Shown here piece after piece: positions 5,690 to 14,225 of a stretch of DNA of 15,958 nt. The DNA lies in the NCBI GenBank assembly GCA_934317215.1, contig CAKREH010000049.1, forward strand, positions 1-15,958, read 5' to 3'. Source of the stretch: an uncultured Roseburia sp. (GTDB lineage Bacteria; Bacillota; Clostridia; Lachnospirales; Lachnospiraceae). Each line of letters begins with the position of its first letter. The first letter of the stretch is position 1. The translations under genes and the position numbers were made by a program. A model generated the notes under the pieces. It saw nothing but the letters and a program-made list of their open reading frames with translations. It searched no databases and had not been told where the DNA came from.

Positions 5690-6319
5690 TTACAGATACG
5701 GATTATACATCCGCTCTGTCCCAATCGTTGTAATATCATTGTGTCCGGTGTACACGGTCGTCTCATCCGGAAGCGGCAGAAGCTTCTCCTGAATGGAGCG
5801 GATGATCTGCGCTGCACTGCCCTTTGGAAAATCGGTGCGTCCAACCGATGTGCAAAAGAGGGTATCACCGGAAAAAACTACATTCTGATACGGGAAATAA
5901 TAACAGCAGCCACCTACTGTATGTCCCGGTGTATGGAATACACGGATATGAAAACCGGCCAGGTCAATCTCCTGCTCATCCTTCAAAAATACATCCGCAT
6001 GATAGGTCTTTTGTACGCCTTCCCAGCCGCTCAGATTGAGAGATGGTGTATCTAAGGTTTCTTTTTCATGCTCCTCGGCATATATTTTGATATCAAAATG
6101 TTTTGCAAGTTCCTCCGCTCCGCCTGCATGGTCAAAATGTCCATGTGTCAGCAAAATTGCGATCGGAGTCAGCTTTTCCTGACGGATCTTCTCAGCAAGT
6201 TTATCCGCACTTGCTCCCGGATCGATAACCAGTACTTCTTTTGTGTCATCGTTGATCGCAAAATAACAGTTTGTCTGTACCGGACCAACTACATATTGTT
6301 CTACTTTCAGTGGTGCCAT
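5690..6319 (-). CDS. MBL-fold hydrolase, glyoxalase II-like
   Basis: A 209-residue metallo-beta-lactamase-fold protein of the hydroxyacylglutathione hydrolase (GloB-like) group. Metal-binding motifs are in order: LLTHGHFDHAGG (residues 57-68, the HxHxDH site), FHTPGHTVGG (His near 132), FSGDTLF (bridging Asp), GRTDFP, and YTGHND near residue 193 (last His ligand). Glyoxalase II enzymes hydrolyse thioesters such as S-lactoylglutathione; small members like this one lack the C-terminal substrate domain, so the natural substrate is unknown. GGGG lies 5 nt before the ATG. The stop is followed at once by the hemZ leader, showing cotranscription. Location cytosolic. Confidence 0.88.
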   Translation of the reverse strand: MAPLKVEQYVVGPVQTNCYFAINDDTKEVLVIDPGASADKLAEKIRQEKLTPIAILLTHGHFDHAGGAEELAKHFDIKIYAEEHEKETLDTPSLNLSGWEGVQKTYHADVFLKDEQEIDLAGFHIRVFHTPGHTVGGCCYYFPYQNVVFSGDTLFCTSVGRTDFPKGSAAQIIRSIQEKLLPLPDETTVYTGHNDITTIGTERMYNPYL

Positions 6320-6393
6320 AATTTCCCCTTCCCTGTTTTATAAAATCTTTGTTCTTTTCTAAAATCTCAAAACTCTGTGTCTCTTTACAGAAA

Positions 6394-6446
6394 AACTGGC
6401 TGTCTGGATGTGGTTCATGTTTACCACAACCTTTTGACAACCAGTT
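6394..6446 (-). terminator. Branched hairpin with T tract between rel and gloB
   Basis: Outer arms 6394-6404 and 6436-6446 (AACTGGCTGTC / GACAACCAGTT, one G-U pair) enclose a perfect inner stem TGTGGT / ACCACA (6409-6414, 6423-6428). Read on the minus strand it follows the rel stop by about 90 nt and ends in TTTTTC, so it probably terminates or attenuates rel transcription ahead of gloB. The rest of 6320-6533 contains no gene I can support. Confidence 0.55.
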
Positions 6447-6533
6447 CTTTTATTCAGGACAATCCGTCTGCCCGCAAAATGTGACATTTATGTCTGCCAC
6501 CATCTGGCTTTTCACAAAATGAAACATCTGTTT

Positions 6534-8846
6534 TTAGCCCGTCGTTCTCTCTATATCAATGATACTTTCAATCTGCCGCAGTCTCTCCACAACACTTGTA
6601 AGTTCTTCTCTGCCCTTCGTGCTGAAAGATACATCGATCGTTGCGATTCCCTGCTTGCTTGTTTTTGAATGGATCGAATCAATATCGATCTCACGCTCCG
6701 TAAATACCTTTGTGATATCCACAAGAAGACCTGTCCGGTTATTGCCGTAGATCTTGATCTCTGCACGGTACAGGCCGCTGCTGCCGGATTCTTCATCATG
6801 CTGCCACTCTGCATCGATCAGGCGCTCTTTCTCCATATCAGACAGATTGATAATATTGATACAGTCTGTCCTGTGGATCGAAACACCTCGGCCTCTGGTT
6901 ACGAATCCAACAATCTCGTCTCCCGGTACCGGACTGCAGCACTTGGAAAAATGCACTGCCACGTCATAAAGTCCTTTTACGATGATACCGCTCTTAGAAT
7001 GTTTCTGAACCATCTTGTCTTTATTCTCGGCAATCGTTTCAAGAACTTCTTCATCTGTAATCCGGGCAAGGTGATCTTTTTTGTATTCCTCATACATGCG
7101 GTTTACGATCTGACCTTCCTTTAAACCGCCATGTCCGATCGTTGCAAGGCAGGAATTCCAGTCATGGAAGCCATATTTTCTTAAGATCTTCTCCTGATAT
7201 TCCGGTTTGTTGATGTCCGGGAAATTGATTCCCTTTGATTTTGCGGAGGCAATCAGAAGTTCCTTGCCGTGCGTGATATTCTCTTCTTTTAACTCACTGC
7301 GGAACCACTGATTGATCTTATTTTTTGCCTGGGTGCTCTTTACAATATTTAACCAGTCACGGCTCGGTCCCTTGGAGTTCTGGGAAGTGATTACTTCCAC
7401 ACGGTCACCGTTCTGGATGATATAATCGATTGGAACCAGTTTTCCGTTGACTTTTGCACCGATCATCTTATTGCCGACTGCGGAATGAATGCTGTAGGCA
7501 AAGTCGATCGGTGTAGAACCGGTCGGAAGGTTCTTGACATCTCCGGTCGGTGTAAAACAGAATACCGTATCGGAAAACAGGTCAAGATCGCTCTTTAACA
7601 GGCTCATGAACTCTTTATTATCTGACATATCGCGCTGCCACTCTAAAATCTGACGGAGCCAGCTTAACTTTTCCTCTTCGGTAACGGTCATTGGCTGTGC
7701 AATGCCGCCATTGTTGCTCGCCTCTTTGTATTTCCAGTGGGCAGCAATACCGTACTCAGCTGTACGATGCATCTCAAAGGTACGGATCTGTATCTCAAAC
7801 GGCTGGCCGGTCGGTCCGATCAGAGTCGTATGGAGCGACTGGTACATATTTGGTTTTGGCATCGCAATATAGTCTTTAAAACGTCCCGGAATCGGCTTAT
7901 ACATCTCATGGATCACACCGAGTGCCGCATAACAGTCCTTGACGGAATCCACGATAATGCGAATCGCAAACAGGTCATAGATCTGGTCTAACGTCTTGTG
8001 CTGGTTGACCATCTTTTTGTAGATACTGAAGAAATGTTTTGCGCGACCGTCAACCTGTGCAGGAATCCCTGCATCTTTGATGTGCTGACGCACTTCTTCC
8101 ACCAGTTTCTGTACATATTCGTCCCTGACGCTCTTGCGCTGTGCAATCTGATGTACCAGGTCATAATAGGCATCCGGCTCTAAATACTTGAGTGAGAGAT
8201 CGTCCAGCTCGATCTTAATCTTGGAAATACCAAGACGCTGCGCGATTGGTGCGTAGATGTCCATCGTCTCACGCGCCTTTTCCTTCTGCTTCTCCGGTAT
8301 CATGTATTTGAGCGTACGCATATTGTGAAGACGGTCCGCAAGCTTGATCAGGATAACACGGATATCCTTTGCCATTGCAAGAAACATCTTACGAAGATTC
8401 TCTGCCTGAACCTCTACTTTATCGGCATCATAAGAGAGTTGTCCTAACTTGGTAACACCATCTACCAGAAGAGCAACCTCATCCCCGAACTCCTGTGCGA
8501 TCTGTTCATCCGTCATAACAGTATCTTCCACAACATCATGCAAAAGCCCTGCAACGATCGTCTCCTTATCCAGCTCTAACTCTGCTAAAATGATCGCAAC
8601 ACACAATGGATGGATGATATATGGTTCGCCGGACTTTCTAACCTGTCCCTCATGTGCATCCCTCGCAACATGATATGCCTTCTCGATCAGTGATATATCT
8701 GTCGATGGATGATACTTTCGCACACTGGCGATCAGTTCATCATATAGTTTTTCCGGACTCTCAAACTCTTTCATTGGCTTGATGTTATCGTCCTCTTCTT
8801 TTACTTTTTTTTGCAGATCCAGTGATTCTGATGAAAAATCCGCCAT
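6534..8846 (-). CDS. rel: Bifunctional (p)ppGpp synthetase/hydrolase Rel
   Basis: Stringent-response enzyme of about 770 residues that makes and degrades (p)ppGpp. The N-terminal HD hydrolase domain shows HEGQVRKSGEPYIIHP and the catalytic HDVVEDT (about residue 102), then LIKLADRLHNMRTL. The synthetase domain has GRAKHFFSIYKKM and PGRFKDYIAMPKPNMYQSLH; RFKD (about residue 322) is the RxKD form of bifunctional enzymes, in contrast to ExDD in RelA. A TGS domain (VFCFTPTGDVKNLPTGST, about 430), the CCSPVPGDEIVGFVTRGRGV zinc-finger region and a C-terminal ACT domain complete it. Both active sites look intact. ATG 8846 has a close GAGG; GTG 8855, with AAGGGA further upstream, is an alternative. 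It has its own strong promoter. Confidence 0.96.
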   Translation of the reverse strand: MADFSSESLDLQKKVKEEDDNIKPMKEFESPEKLYDELIASVRKYHPSTDISLIEKAYHVARDAHEGQVRKSGEPYIIHPLCVAIILAELELDKETIVAGLLHDVVEDTVMTDEQIAQEFGDEVALLVDGVTKLGQLSYDADKVEVQAENLRKMFLAMAKDIRVILIKLADRLHNMRTLKYMIPEKQKEKARETMDIYAPIAQRLGISKIKIELDDLSLKYLEPDAYYDLVHQIAQRKSVRDEYVQKLVEEVRQHIKDAGIPAQVDGRAKHFFSIYKKMVNQHKTLDQIYDLFAIRIIVDSVKDCYAALGVIHEMYKPIPGRFKDYIAMPKPNMYQSLHTTLIGPTGQPFEIQIRTFEMHRTAEYGIAAHWKYKEASNNGGIAQPMTVTEEEKLSWLRQILEWQRDMSDNKEFMSLLKSDLDLFSDTVFCFTPTGDVKNLPTGSTPIDFAYSIHSAVGNKMIGAKVNGKLVPIDYIIQNGDRVEVITSQNSKGPSRDWLNIVKSTQAKNKINQWFRSELKEENITHGKELLIASAKSKGINFPDINKPEYQEKILRKYGFHDWNSCLATIGHGGLKEGQIVNRMYEEYKKDHLARITDEEVLETIAENKDKMVQKHSKSGIIVKGLYDVAVHFSKCCSPVPGDEIVGFVTRGRGVSIHRTDCINIINLSDMEKERLIDAEWQHDEESGSSGLYRAEIKIYGNNRTGLLVDITKVFTEREIDIDSIHSKTSKQGIATIDVSFSTKGREELTSVVERLRQIESIIDIERTTG

Positions 8847-8883
8847 GTGCCTCACCCACTTTATCCCTTTTTTAGTAGTTTAT

Positions 8884-8912
8884 ATTATATTTTATTTTTA
8901 TGGAAAATGCAA
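8884..8912 (-). promoter_or_regulatory. rel promoter
   Basis: On the minus strand TTGCAT (8907-8912), a 17-nt spacer and a perfect TATAAT (8884-8889), about 38 nt upstream of the rel start codon and directly after the preceding gene's stop. The best sigma-A match in the window. Confidence 0.75.
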
Positions 8913-8927
8913 CGTTTATTGATGATA

Positions 8928-9788
8928 TCATGCCCCGCTTTTGCTTATGGTATAGCGTTTCATGCATTTTCCGTCCAGATCCATTTCCTCCTGGAATGTA
9001 AATCCCAGTTTTTCTGCCAGACATTCGGATGCGGTATTCCCCTTCTGGATCAGACAATTTAATTGATCGAATTCAAGAAAATCCCATGCATAATCAATCA
9101 CAGCAAGGCAGACCTCCATTGCATATCCTTTTTTCTGATGCGAAACATCGATCATATATCCAAGTTCCGGCTCACCGTCACACGCTTCACGGTTTTCTAT
9201 CCCGACCCTTCCGATCAGTTTTCCTGTCGCCTTTTCTATCACAACCCACATGCCGTATCCGTAAAGCCGGTACATATAATCGATGTAAGACCGCTGATAC
9301 TCTTTTTCCTTTTCATATTCATACAGTGGATCTAAATAATCTGTCATACCTTTCCCGGCATACAATGCAAACAGTGCATCCAGATCATCCAGTGTGATCT
9401 CCCTCACAATACAGCGTTCTGTCGTAACGATTGTCCACGGAATGCCATGTTTTCTTTCATATACCCGCTCAAGAAACATTCTGTCTGCTTCCTCAAGACC
9501 TTCGATCAACATGACCGCAGCCTGCATCCCATGATCTTCATTCCCGCCCGGTCCGATATATCCCAGCGTCGCCATTCCAAGCTGATCCATATTAGAAATA
9601 ATGTGCCCATCCGTAGAGATGAGCACACTTTCTTCTGACGGGTACAAAAAAAACTCTGCCTCACGACCGGCATTATTTTTACCCGTTACCACCAGTTTCA
9701 GATCCGCTTCTGGTCCGATATTCTGTTTTAAAAAATCCAGTTCCCTCTCCGGAAGTCCATCTGCCAGTATAAATCTTAATTTTGACAT
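8928..9788 (-). CDS. GNAT acetyltransferase with extra N-terminal domain
   Basis: About 286 residues in two parts. Residues 115-285 are a RimJ/RimL-like GNAT domain: CIVREITLDDLDALFALY, then MWVVIEKATGKLIGRVGIEN, ELGYMIDVSHQKKGYAMEVC (the acetyl-CoA loop, a QKKGYA variant of Q/RxxGxA) and the closing CLAEKLGFTFQEEM. Residues 1-110 (LADGLPERELDFLKQNIGPE, VVTGKNNAGREAEFFLYPSE, LGYIGPGGNEDHGMQAAVML) match no domain I can name. ATG 9788 follows the pyrD stop with almost no gap and no clear ribosome binding site, suggesting translational coupling; an in-frame GTG 9809 inside pyrD is an alternative. Substrate unknown; protein or small-molecule N-acetylation is likely. Confidence 0.85.
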   Translation of the reverse strand: MSKLRFILADGLPERELDFLKQNIGPEADLKLVVTGKNNAGREAEFFLYPSEESVLISTDGHIISNMDQLGMATLGYIGPGGNEDHGMQAAVMLIEGLEEADRMFLERVYERKHGIPWTIVTTERCIVREITLDDLDALFALYAGKGMTDYLDPLYEYEKEKEYQRSYIDYMYRLYGYGMWVVIEKATGKLIGRVGIENREACDGEPELGYMIDVSHQKKGYAMEVCLAVIDYAWDFLEFDQLNCLIQKGNTASECLAEKLGFTFQEEMDLDGKCMKRYTISKSGA

Positions 9789-9789
9789 A

Positions 9790-10698
9790 CTATCTATCGT
9801 GTACCGCACCTACAAGTTCTTTGATATCTTTTACCTGATAACGCTCCATATAGTCCCGGATTCCATCGACGATCTCCATGGTTACCTGTGGATTGGTAAA
9901 GTTTGCAGTTCCGACAGACACTGCCGTTGCACCTGCAAGGATCATTTCGATCGCATCATCCGCATTCATGATCCCGCCCATGCCTACGATCGGGATATTT
10001 ACTGCCTGGGCGGTCTGGTATACCATACGAACCGCAACCGGATGCACTGCAGGACCTGACATACCGCCCGTTCTGTTCGCCAGCGCAAATGTACGTCTGT
10101 GGATATCGATCTTCATGCCTGTCAGTGTGTTGATCAAAGATAATCCATCCGCACCGCCGGATTCCGCTGCGCGCGCCATCTCCGTGATATCTGTCACATT
10201 CGGGGAAAGTTTCATGATGACCGGCTGTTTTGCGTGTGCCTTGATCTCTCTTGTGATGTCCTCCACCATCTTTGGATTCTGACCAAATGCAATTCCACCC
10301 TCTTTTACATTCGGGCAGGAAATGTTGATCTCTAAAAGATCGACCGGCTGATCTGCAAGCCTGTCCACAACCTCTATGTATTCAGCGGTCGTGTGTCCAC
10401 ATACGTTGACCACAATTCTGGTATCATATTTTTTTAAGAAAGGAATATCCCTTTCAATAAATAAGTCAATGCCCGGATTCTGAAGTCCGATCGCATTTAA
10501 CATGCCCCCGTATACCTCAGCAACACGCGGTGTCGGATTTCCTTCCCACGGTACATTTGCAACGCCCTTCGTCACAACAGCACCAAGACGGTTTAAATCC
10601 ACAAACTCCGAATATTCTTCTCCGGCGCCAAACGTTCCGGACGCAGTCATGACCGGATTATTTAATGTCACTCCACATAAATCTACTTTCATGTTCAT
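9790..10698 (-). CDS. pyrD: Dihydroorotate dehydrogenase B, catalytic subunit PyrD
   Basis: FMN enzyme oxidising dihydroorotate to orotate, the fourth step of UMP synthesis, 302 residues. It shows NPVMTASGTFG at the N-terminus, NAIGLQNPGI, INISCPNVKEGG (the catalytic Cys of class 1 enzymes, near residue 130), VIMKLSPNV (flavin lysine), LINTLTG, GGMSGPAVHP and the FMN phosphate loop IVGMGGI...AGATAVSVGTANF. The Cys base and the adjacent pyrK identify the NAD-dependent type B enzyme. Its start overlaps the pyrK stop by one base (TGATG), with AGGAGG inside the end of pyrK. Confidence 0.96.
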   Translation of the reverse strand: MNMKVDLCGVTLNNPVMTASGTFGAGEEYSEFVDLNRLGAVVTKGVANVPWEGNPTPRVAEVYGGMLNAIGLQNPGIDLFIERDIPFLKKYDTRIVVNVCGHTTAEYIEVVDRLADQPVDLLEINISCPNVKEGGIAFGQNPKMVEDITREIKAHAKQPVIMKLSPNVTDITEMARAAESGGADGLSLINTLTGMKIDIHRRTFALANRTGGMSGPAVHPVAVRMVYQTAQAVNIPIVGMGGIMNADDAIEMILAGATAVSVGTANFTNPQVTMEIVDGIRDYMERYQVKDIKELVGAVHDR

Positions 10699-11474
10699 CA
10701 GAATTCTACCTCCTGTGCAAGAAATACCGGTCCCTCTTTACAGATTCTCTTATTTTTTACATTGCTGTGTGCATCTTTTTCTTTTGACTTGCACACACAG
10801 GCAAGGCAGGCTCCAATTCCACATGCCATACGCTCTTCCATGGAAATCCAGCACTCGATGTTCTGCTCTACGGCGTATTCTTTGATTGCACGCAGCATCG
10901 GCGTTGGTCCGCAGGCATAGATGATATCTGCATCCAGCCCGTTTTCACGGATCGCATCGAGAACATTTCCCTCTGTTCCGGCACTGCCATCCTCCGTTGC
11001 AATATAGATCTGTCCACGGTTACGGAAATCTTCCAGCAGGAAAAGCTCATCCCTAAATCCAAGTACGATCTGTTTCTCACAGTCTAACTCTTTTGCAAGT
11101 TCTAACATTGGCGGGATTCCGATTCCTCCACCGATTAAAAATGCTTTTTTATTTTTCTGTGGAAATCCGTTGCCAAGCGGTCCTACCACTTTTAACTGCA
11201 TACCGGTGCGCATGCCGGAGAACTCTGCGGTTCCTTTTCCTGCTACACGGTATACCAGACGGATCGCACCGTCCTTTCTGTCGATCTCACAGATACTGAT
11301 CGGTCTTGGGAGCAGTCTGCTTCCCTCATTGCAGTATACAGAAACAAACTGTCCTGCTTTTGCATGCGCTGCAATATGCTCTGTACGCAGCCACATGCTG
11401 TAAATATCGTCCGCGATCTCTTCCTGCCTGATGATGATCGCAGTTTCCTCAAATTTTGTGCCCTTTGTCTGCAT
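10698..11474 (-). CDS. pyrK: Dihydroorotate dehydrogenase B, electron transfer subunit PyrK
   Basis: About 258 residues. It carries electrons from PyrD's FMN through a 2Fe-2S cluster and FAD to NAD+. Visible motifs are RPISICEI (FAD binding, near residue 57), GKGTAEFSGM, FLIGGGIGIPPMLELA (NAD-binding loop), YACGPTPML, and the cluster ligands in ACGIGACLACVCK plus a further Cys in RICKEGP. ATG 11474 has GGAG 8 nt upstream; an in-frame GTG at 11513 lacks support. It lies 47 nt behind pyrC and overlaps pyrD, forming one operon. Confidence 0.95.
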   Translation of the reverse strand: MQTKGTKFEETAIIIRQEEIADDIYSMWLRTEHIAAHAKAGQFVSVYCNEGSRLLPRPISICEIDRKDGAIRLVYRVAGKGTAEFSGMRTGMQLKVVGPLGNGFPQKNKKAFLIGGGIGIPPMLELAKELDCEKQIVLGFRDELFLLEDFRNRGQIYIATEDGSAGTEGNVLDAIRENGLDADIIYACGPTPMLRAIKEYAVEQNIECWISMEERMACGIGACLACVCKSKEKDAHSNVKNKRICKEGPVFLAQEVEF

Positions 11475-11521
11475 GAATTTTCTCCTTTTATCTACCCGCT
11501 TGCTACTGTTCACCCGTTTTT

Positions 11522-12847
11522 CTATTCCTCATATACGATATGACCGCCAGCAATCGTCATTTTTACTTTTCCTGTCACAGTTTTTCCGTCAAACGGAGTA
11601 TTTCTTCCCTTGCTTGCAAATTTGTTTTTATCAATCTTATAAGTTTCATTCGGATCAAAGATCACGATATCTGCCGTCTTTCCAGGAGCAATATCGCCCC
11701 TGTCAATTCCGACGATCTTCGCCGGATTATAACTCATCTTTTCTGCCATCTGCATCGGTGTCAGATATCCGCCAAGTACCAGTTCCGTATAAGTCAGGCA
11801 TGCTGCGGTCTCAAGTCCGACGATTCCAAACGGTGCTTTCTTCATGGATGTGTTTTTATCCGCAAACGTATGCGGTGCATGATCGGTAGAAATAACATCC
11901 ATAATATTGTCACGAAGTCCGGCTCTAAGTGTCTCCACATCTTTTTTGGTGCGGAGCGGCGGGTTCATCTTGAAATTGGTATCCGCATCTGCATCTGCAG
12001 CGATCACATTCTTTTCCACATCCATTTCCGGTGCGATTTTTCGTATATCATCCGAAGTCAGCGTAAAATGATGCGGGCATACTTCTGCGGTAACTTTTAC
12101 ATTTTTCTGTTTTGCAAGATCGACCATCATGACAGAATCTTCGGTCGAACAGTGACACAAATGAAGTTTTGCCCCGGTGTCGTGGCTTAACATGATATCT
12201 CTTGCTACAATGATATCTTCTACGGAATTTGTGATTCCCTTTAATCCAAGCTCTCTTGCATGCTCGTCCTCATTCATGACACCGCCATTGACAAGATTTT
12301 TATCCTCACAGTGTGCAAGTACCACAATGCCTAATTTTGCAGCTTTTTCCATCGCCTCACGATATAACTGGGCGTTCATGACGGATTTTCCATCCTCGCT
12401 GATTGCAGGAATACCTGCTTTTACCATTCCCTCGATATCCGCAAGTTCTTTTCCCTCCTGGTTCTTTGTCACGGCACCAACCTGCAGTACATTGACAAGT
12501 CCGACAGTTTTTGCCTTATTGTGTACATAATTTACCACGTCAGGATTGTCAACGACCGGTTTGGTGTTCGGCATTGCAAGAATCGTCGTATATCCGCCGT
12601 GTGCTGCTGCCCGGCAGCCTGTCTCGATCGTCTCTTTTTCCTCAAATCCCGGATCGCGCAGATGCACATGCATGTCAATAAATCCCGGCATGACAAAACA
12701 TCCCTTTGCATTGATCTTCCGGTCTGCTTTCTCTTTGATCCCTTTTTCGATCTTAGAAACAACACCATTTTCCACCAATACATCTGCAACTTCATTCATC
12801 CCTGTAGCAGGATTGATCACCTGTCCATTTTGAATTAATATTGTCAT
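11522..12847 (-). CDS. pyrC: Dihydroorotase PyrC
   Basis: Zinc amidohydrolase cyclising carbamoyl-aspartate to dihydroorotate, third step of pyrimidine synthesis; about 441 residues, type I (long) form. Motifs: FIDMHVHLRDPGFEEKETI (metal His pair and substrate Arg, about residue 58), LAMPNTKPVVDN, LAHCEDKNL, LHLCHCST, VCPHHFTL and ISTDHAPHTFADK (catalytic Asp). The C-terminal ADIVIFDP strand is typical. ATG 12847 has GGAG 6 nt upstream; the frame is open further up to 12889, but that part overlaps the leader. First gene of pyrC-pyrK-pyrD. No PyrR-type antiterminator leader is evident. Confidence 0.96.
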   Translation of the reverse strand: MTILIQNGQVINPATGMNEVADVLVENGVVSKIEKGIKEKADRKINAKGCFVMPGFIDMHVHLRDPGFEEKETIETGCRAAAHGGYTTILAMPNTKPVVDNPDVVNYVHNKAKTVGLVNVLQVGAVTKNQEGKELADIEGMVKAGIPAISEDGKSVMNAQLYREAMEKAAKLGIVVLAHCEDKNLVNGGVMNEDEHARELGLKGITNSVEDIIVARDIMLSHDTGAKLHLCHCSTEDSVMMVDLAKQKNVKVTAEVCPHHFTLTSDDIRKIAPEMDVEKNVIAADADADTNFKMNPPLRTKKDVETLRAGLRDNIMDVISTDHAPHTFADKNTSMKKAPFGIVGLETAACLTYTELVLGGYLTPMQMAEKMSYNPAKIVGIDRGDIAPGKTADIVIFDPNETYKIDKNKFASKGRNTPFDGKTVTGKVKMTIAGGHIVYEE

Positions 12848-12921
12848 AATTTCTCCATTCCGAAGCACGCTTTCATCGCTTCTGTGCAAAATTTTGTCTG
12901 TATTCTGTCAAATTTTATATC

Positions 12922-12950
12922 AGTGTACCATATGCAAAAATCTTCGTAAA
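12922..12950 (-). promoter_or_regulatory. pyrCKD promoter
   Basis: On the minus strand TTTACG (12945-12950), a 17-nt spacer and TACACT (12922-12927), preceded by TGG as an extended -10. It starts right after the hflX stop and leaves a leader of about 70 nt before pyrC. No terminator separates it from hflX, so read-through is possible. Confidence 0.55.
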
Positions 12951-12960
12951 CACAAAGCCT

Positions 12961-14205
12961 CTATAAACTGCCATAGATTTCCGGTGTGACATAGGCGCGG
13001 ATAAAAATGCCCTCCGGCCGGTACTCTTCCTCTAAAAGTTCCCCACTCTTTCTGATCTGCTGTAAAATTCCAGCCTCCTGATAAGAGATTATACGCTCCA
13101 CTAATATTTTATTATCACGCAGCAGCGTACAGAAAAGTTCTTTCAACTCCTCTAATCCTGTTCCCTTTTTTGCGGAAACCGCCAATGTATAATCTGCCTT
13201 AAAATCACGGATCGGCTCCTCATCTGTGACCTGATCCTGCTTATTAAATAGGGTAATAACCGTTTTTTCCCTGATATCGAGCTGATAGAGTGTGTCATAC
13301 ACAATGTGCATCTGCTTGTCCCGTTGTGGATTGGACGCATCCACCACATGCACGATATAATCTGCATATTTGGCTTCCTCTAAAGTACTCTTAAATGCTT
13401 CGATCAGATGATGCGGCAGTTTCCGGATAAAACCGACCGTATCCGTCAAAAGGATTTCCTGTCTGCCAGGCAGTTCTAAGACACGCGTTGTCGGATCTAA
13501 AGTTGCAAACAGCTTATCTTCCTCTAACACTCCCGCTCCCGTTAAGTGGTTTAAAAGTGTTGATTTTCCCGCATTGGTGTAGCCGACGATCGCAGCCACT
13601 GGAATCTGTTTCTTTTCCCTCTGAGCACGTGTGATCTCACGGTGCTTCCTCACTTCTTTTAATTCACGGTTCAACTGCGCAATACGGTCTTTGATCAGAC
13701 GCCTGTCCATCTCTAACTTTTTCTCACCGGGTCCTCTGGTTCCGATACCGCCGCCGAGTCTTGACATCGACCTGCCAAGTCCGGTCAGACGGCTCAGCCT
13801 GTATTTCAACTGTGCCAGCTCAACCTGGATCTTTCCTTCGCTCGTCGTTGCCCGCGCTGCAAAAATATCAAGAATGATCAGCGTGCGGTCCATGACTTTC
13901 GTGTCTAACATCTGTTCTAAGTTTTTGAGCTGTGCCGGTGATAACTCATCATCACAGACGATACCGGTCGCACCAAGTTCCGCGATCATATCGGCGATCT
14001 CCTGCACTTTTCCGGTTCCGACATAGGTGCCCGGATGGATCAGTTCCCGTTTCTGGATCAGCGTACCGACGGTAACTGCGCCTGCTGTCTTTACAAGTTC
14101 TGCTAACTCTGCGACGGAATCTTCTGCATCGTCACCGTCCTGTTCGCTCACACCAACTAAGATGACACGCTCTTTTACTTCTTCTATTTTAATAGGTTCT
14201 GGCAT
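12961..14205 (-). CDS. hflX: Ribosome-associated GTPase HflX
   Basis: A 414-residue HflX that binds the 50S subunit and splits or rescues stalled ribosomes under stress. N-terminal HflX domain (about 1-180) with GTYVGTGKVQEI and the signature GGIGTRGPGEKKLEMDRRLI; G domain with Walker A GYTNAGKST (about 207-215), switch II DTVGF, G4 NKQD and G5-like SAKKG. The C-terminal tail ends IRAYVTPEIYGSL. AGGGAGG lies 5 nt before the ATG, and the gene follows the TPR lipoprotein by 20 nt, so they are cotranscribed. Confidence 0.95.
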   Translation of the reverse strand: MPEPIKIEEVKERVILVGVSEQDGDDAEDSVAELAELVKTAGAVTVGTLIQKRELIHPGTYVGTGKVQEIADMIAELGATGIVCDDELSPAQLKNLEQMLDTKVMDRTLIILDIFAARATTSEGKIQVELAQLKYRLSRLTGLGRSMSRLGGGIGTRGPGEKKLEMDRRLIKDRIAQLNRELKEVRKHREITRAQREKKQIPVAAIVGYTNAGKSTLLNHLTGAGVLEEDKLFATLDPTTRVLELPGRQEILLTDTVGFIRKLPHHLIEAFKSTLEEAKYADYIVHVVDASNPQRDKQMHIVYDTLYQLDIREKTVITLFNKQDQVTDEEPIRDFKADYTLAVSAKKGTGLEELKELFCTLLRDNKILVERIISYQEAGILQQIRKSGELLEEEYRPEGIFIRAYVTPEIYGSL

Positions 14206-14225
14206 GTATTCCTCCCTTGCTGCCT

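Noticed and set aside
6320..6510. Cysteine-containing minus-strand peptides (FCGQTDCPE, and SKGCGKHEPHPDSQFFCKE in the same frame after a TAA) between rel and gloB
   Set aside because: They are interrupted by a stop, overlap the hairpin and the gloB ribosome binding site, and have no start signal; probably chance.
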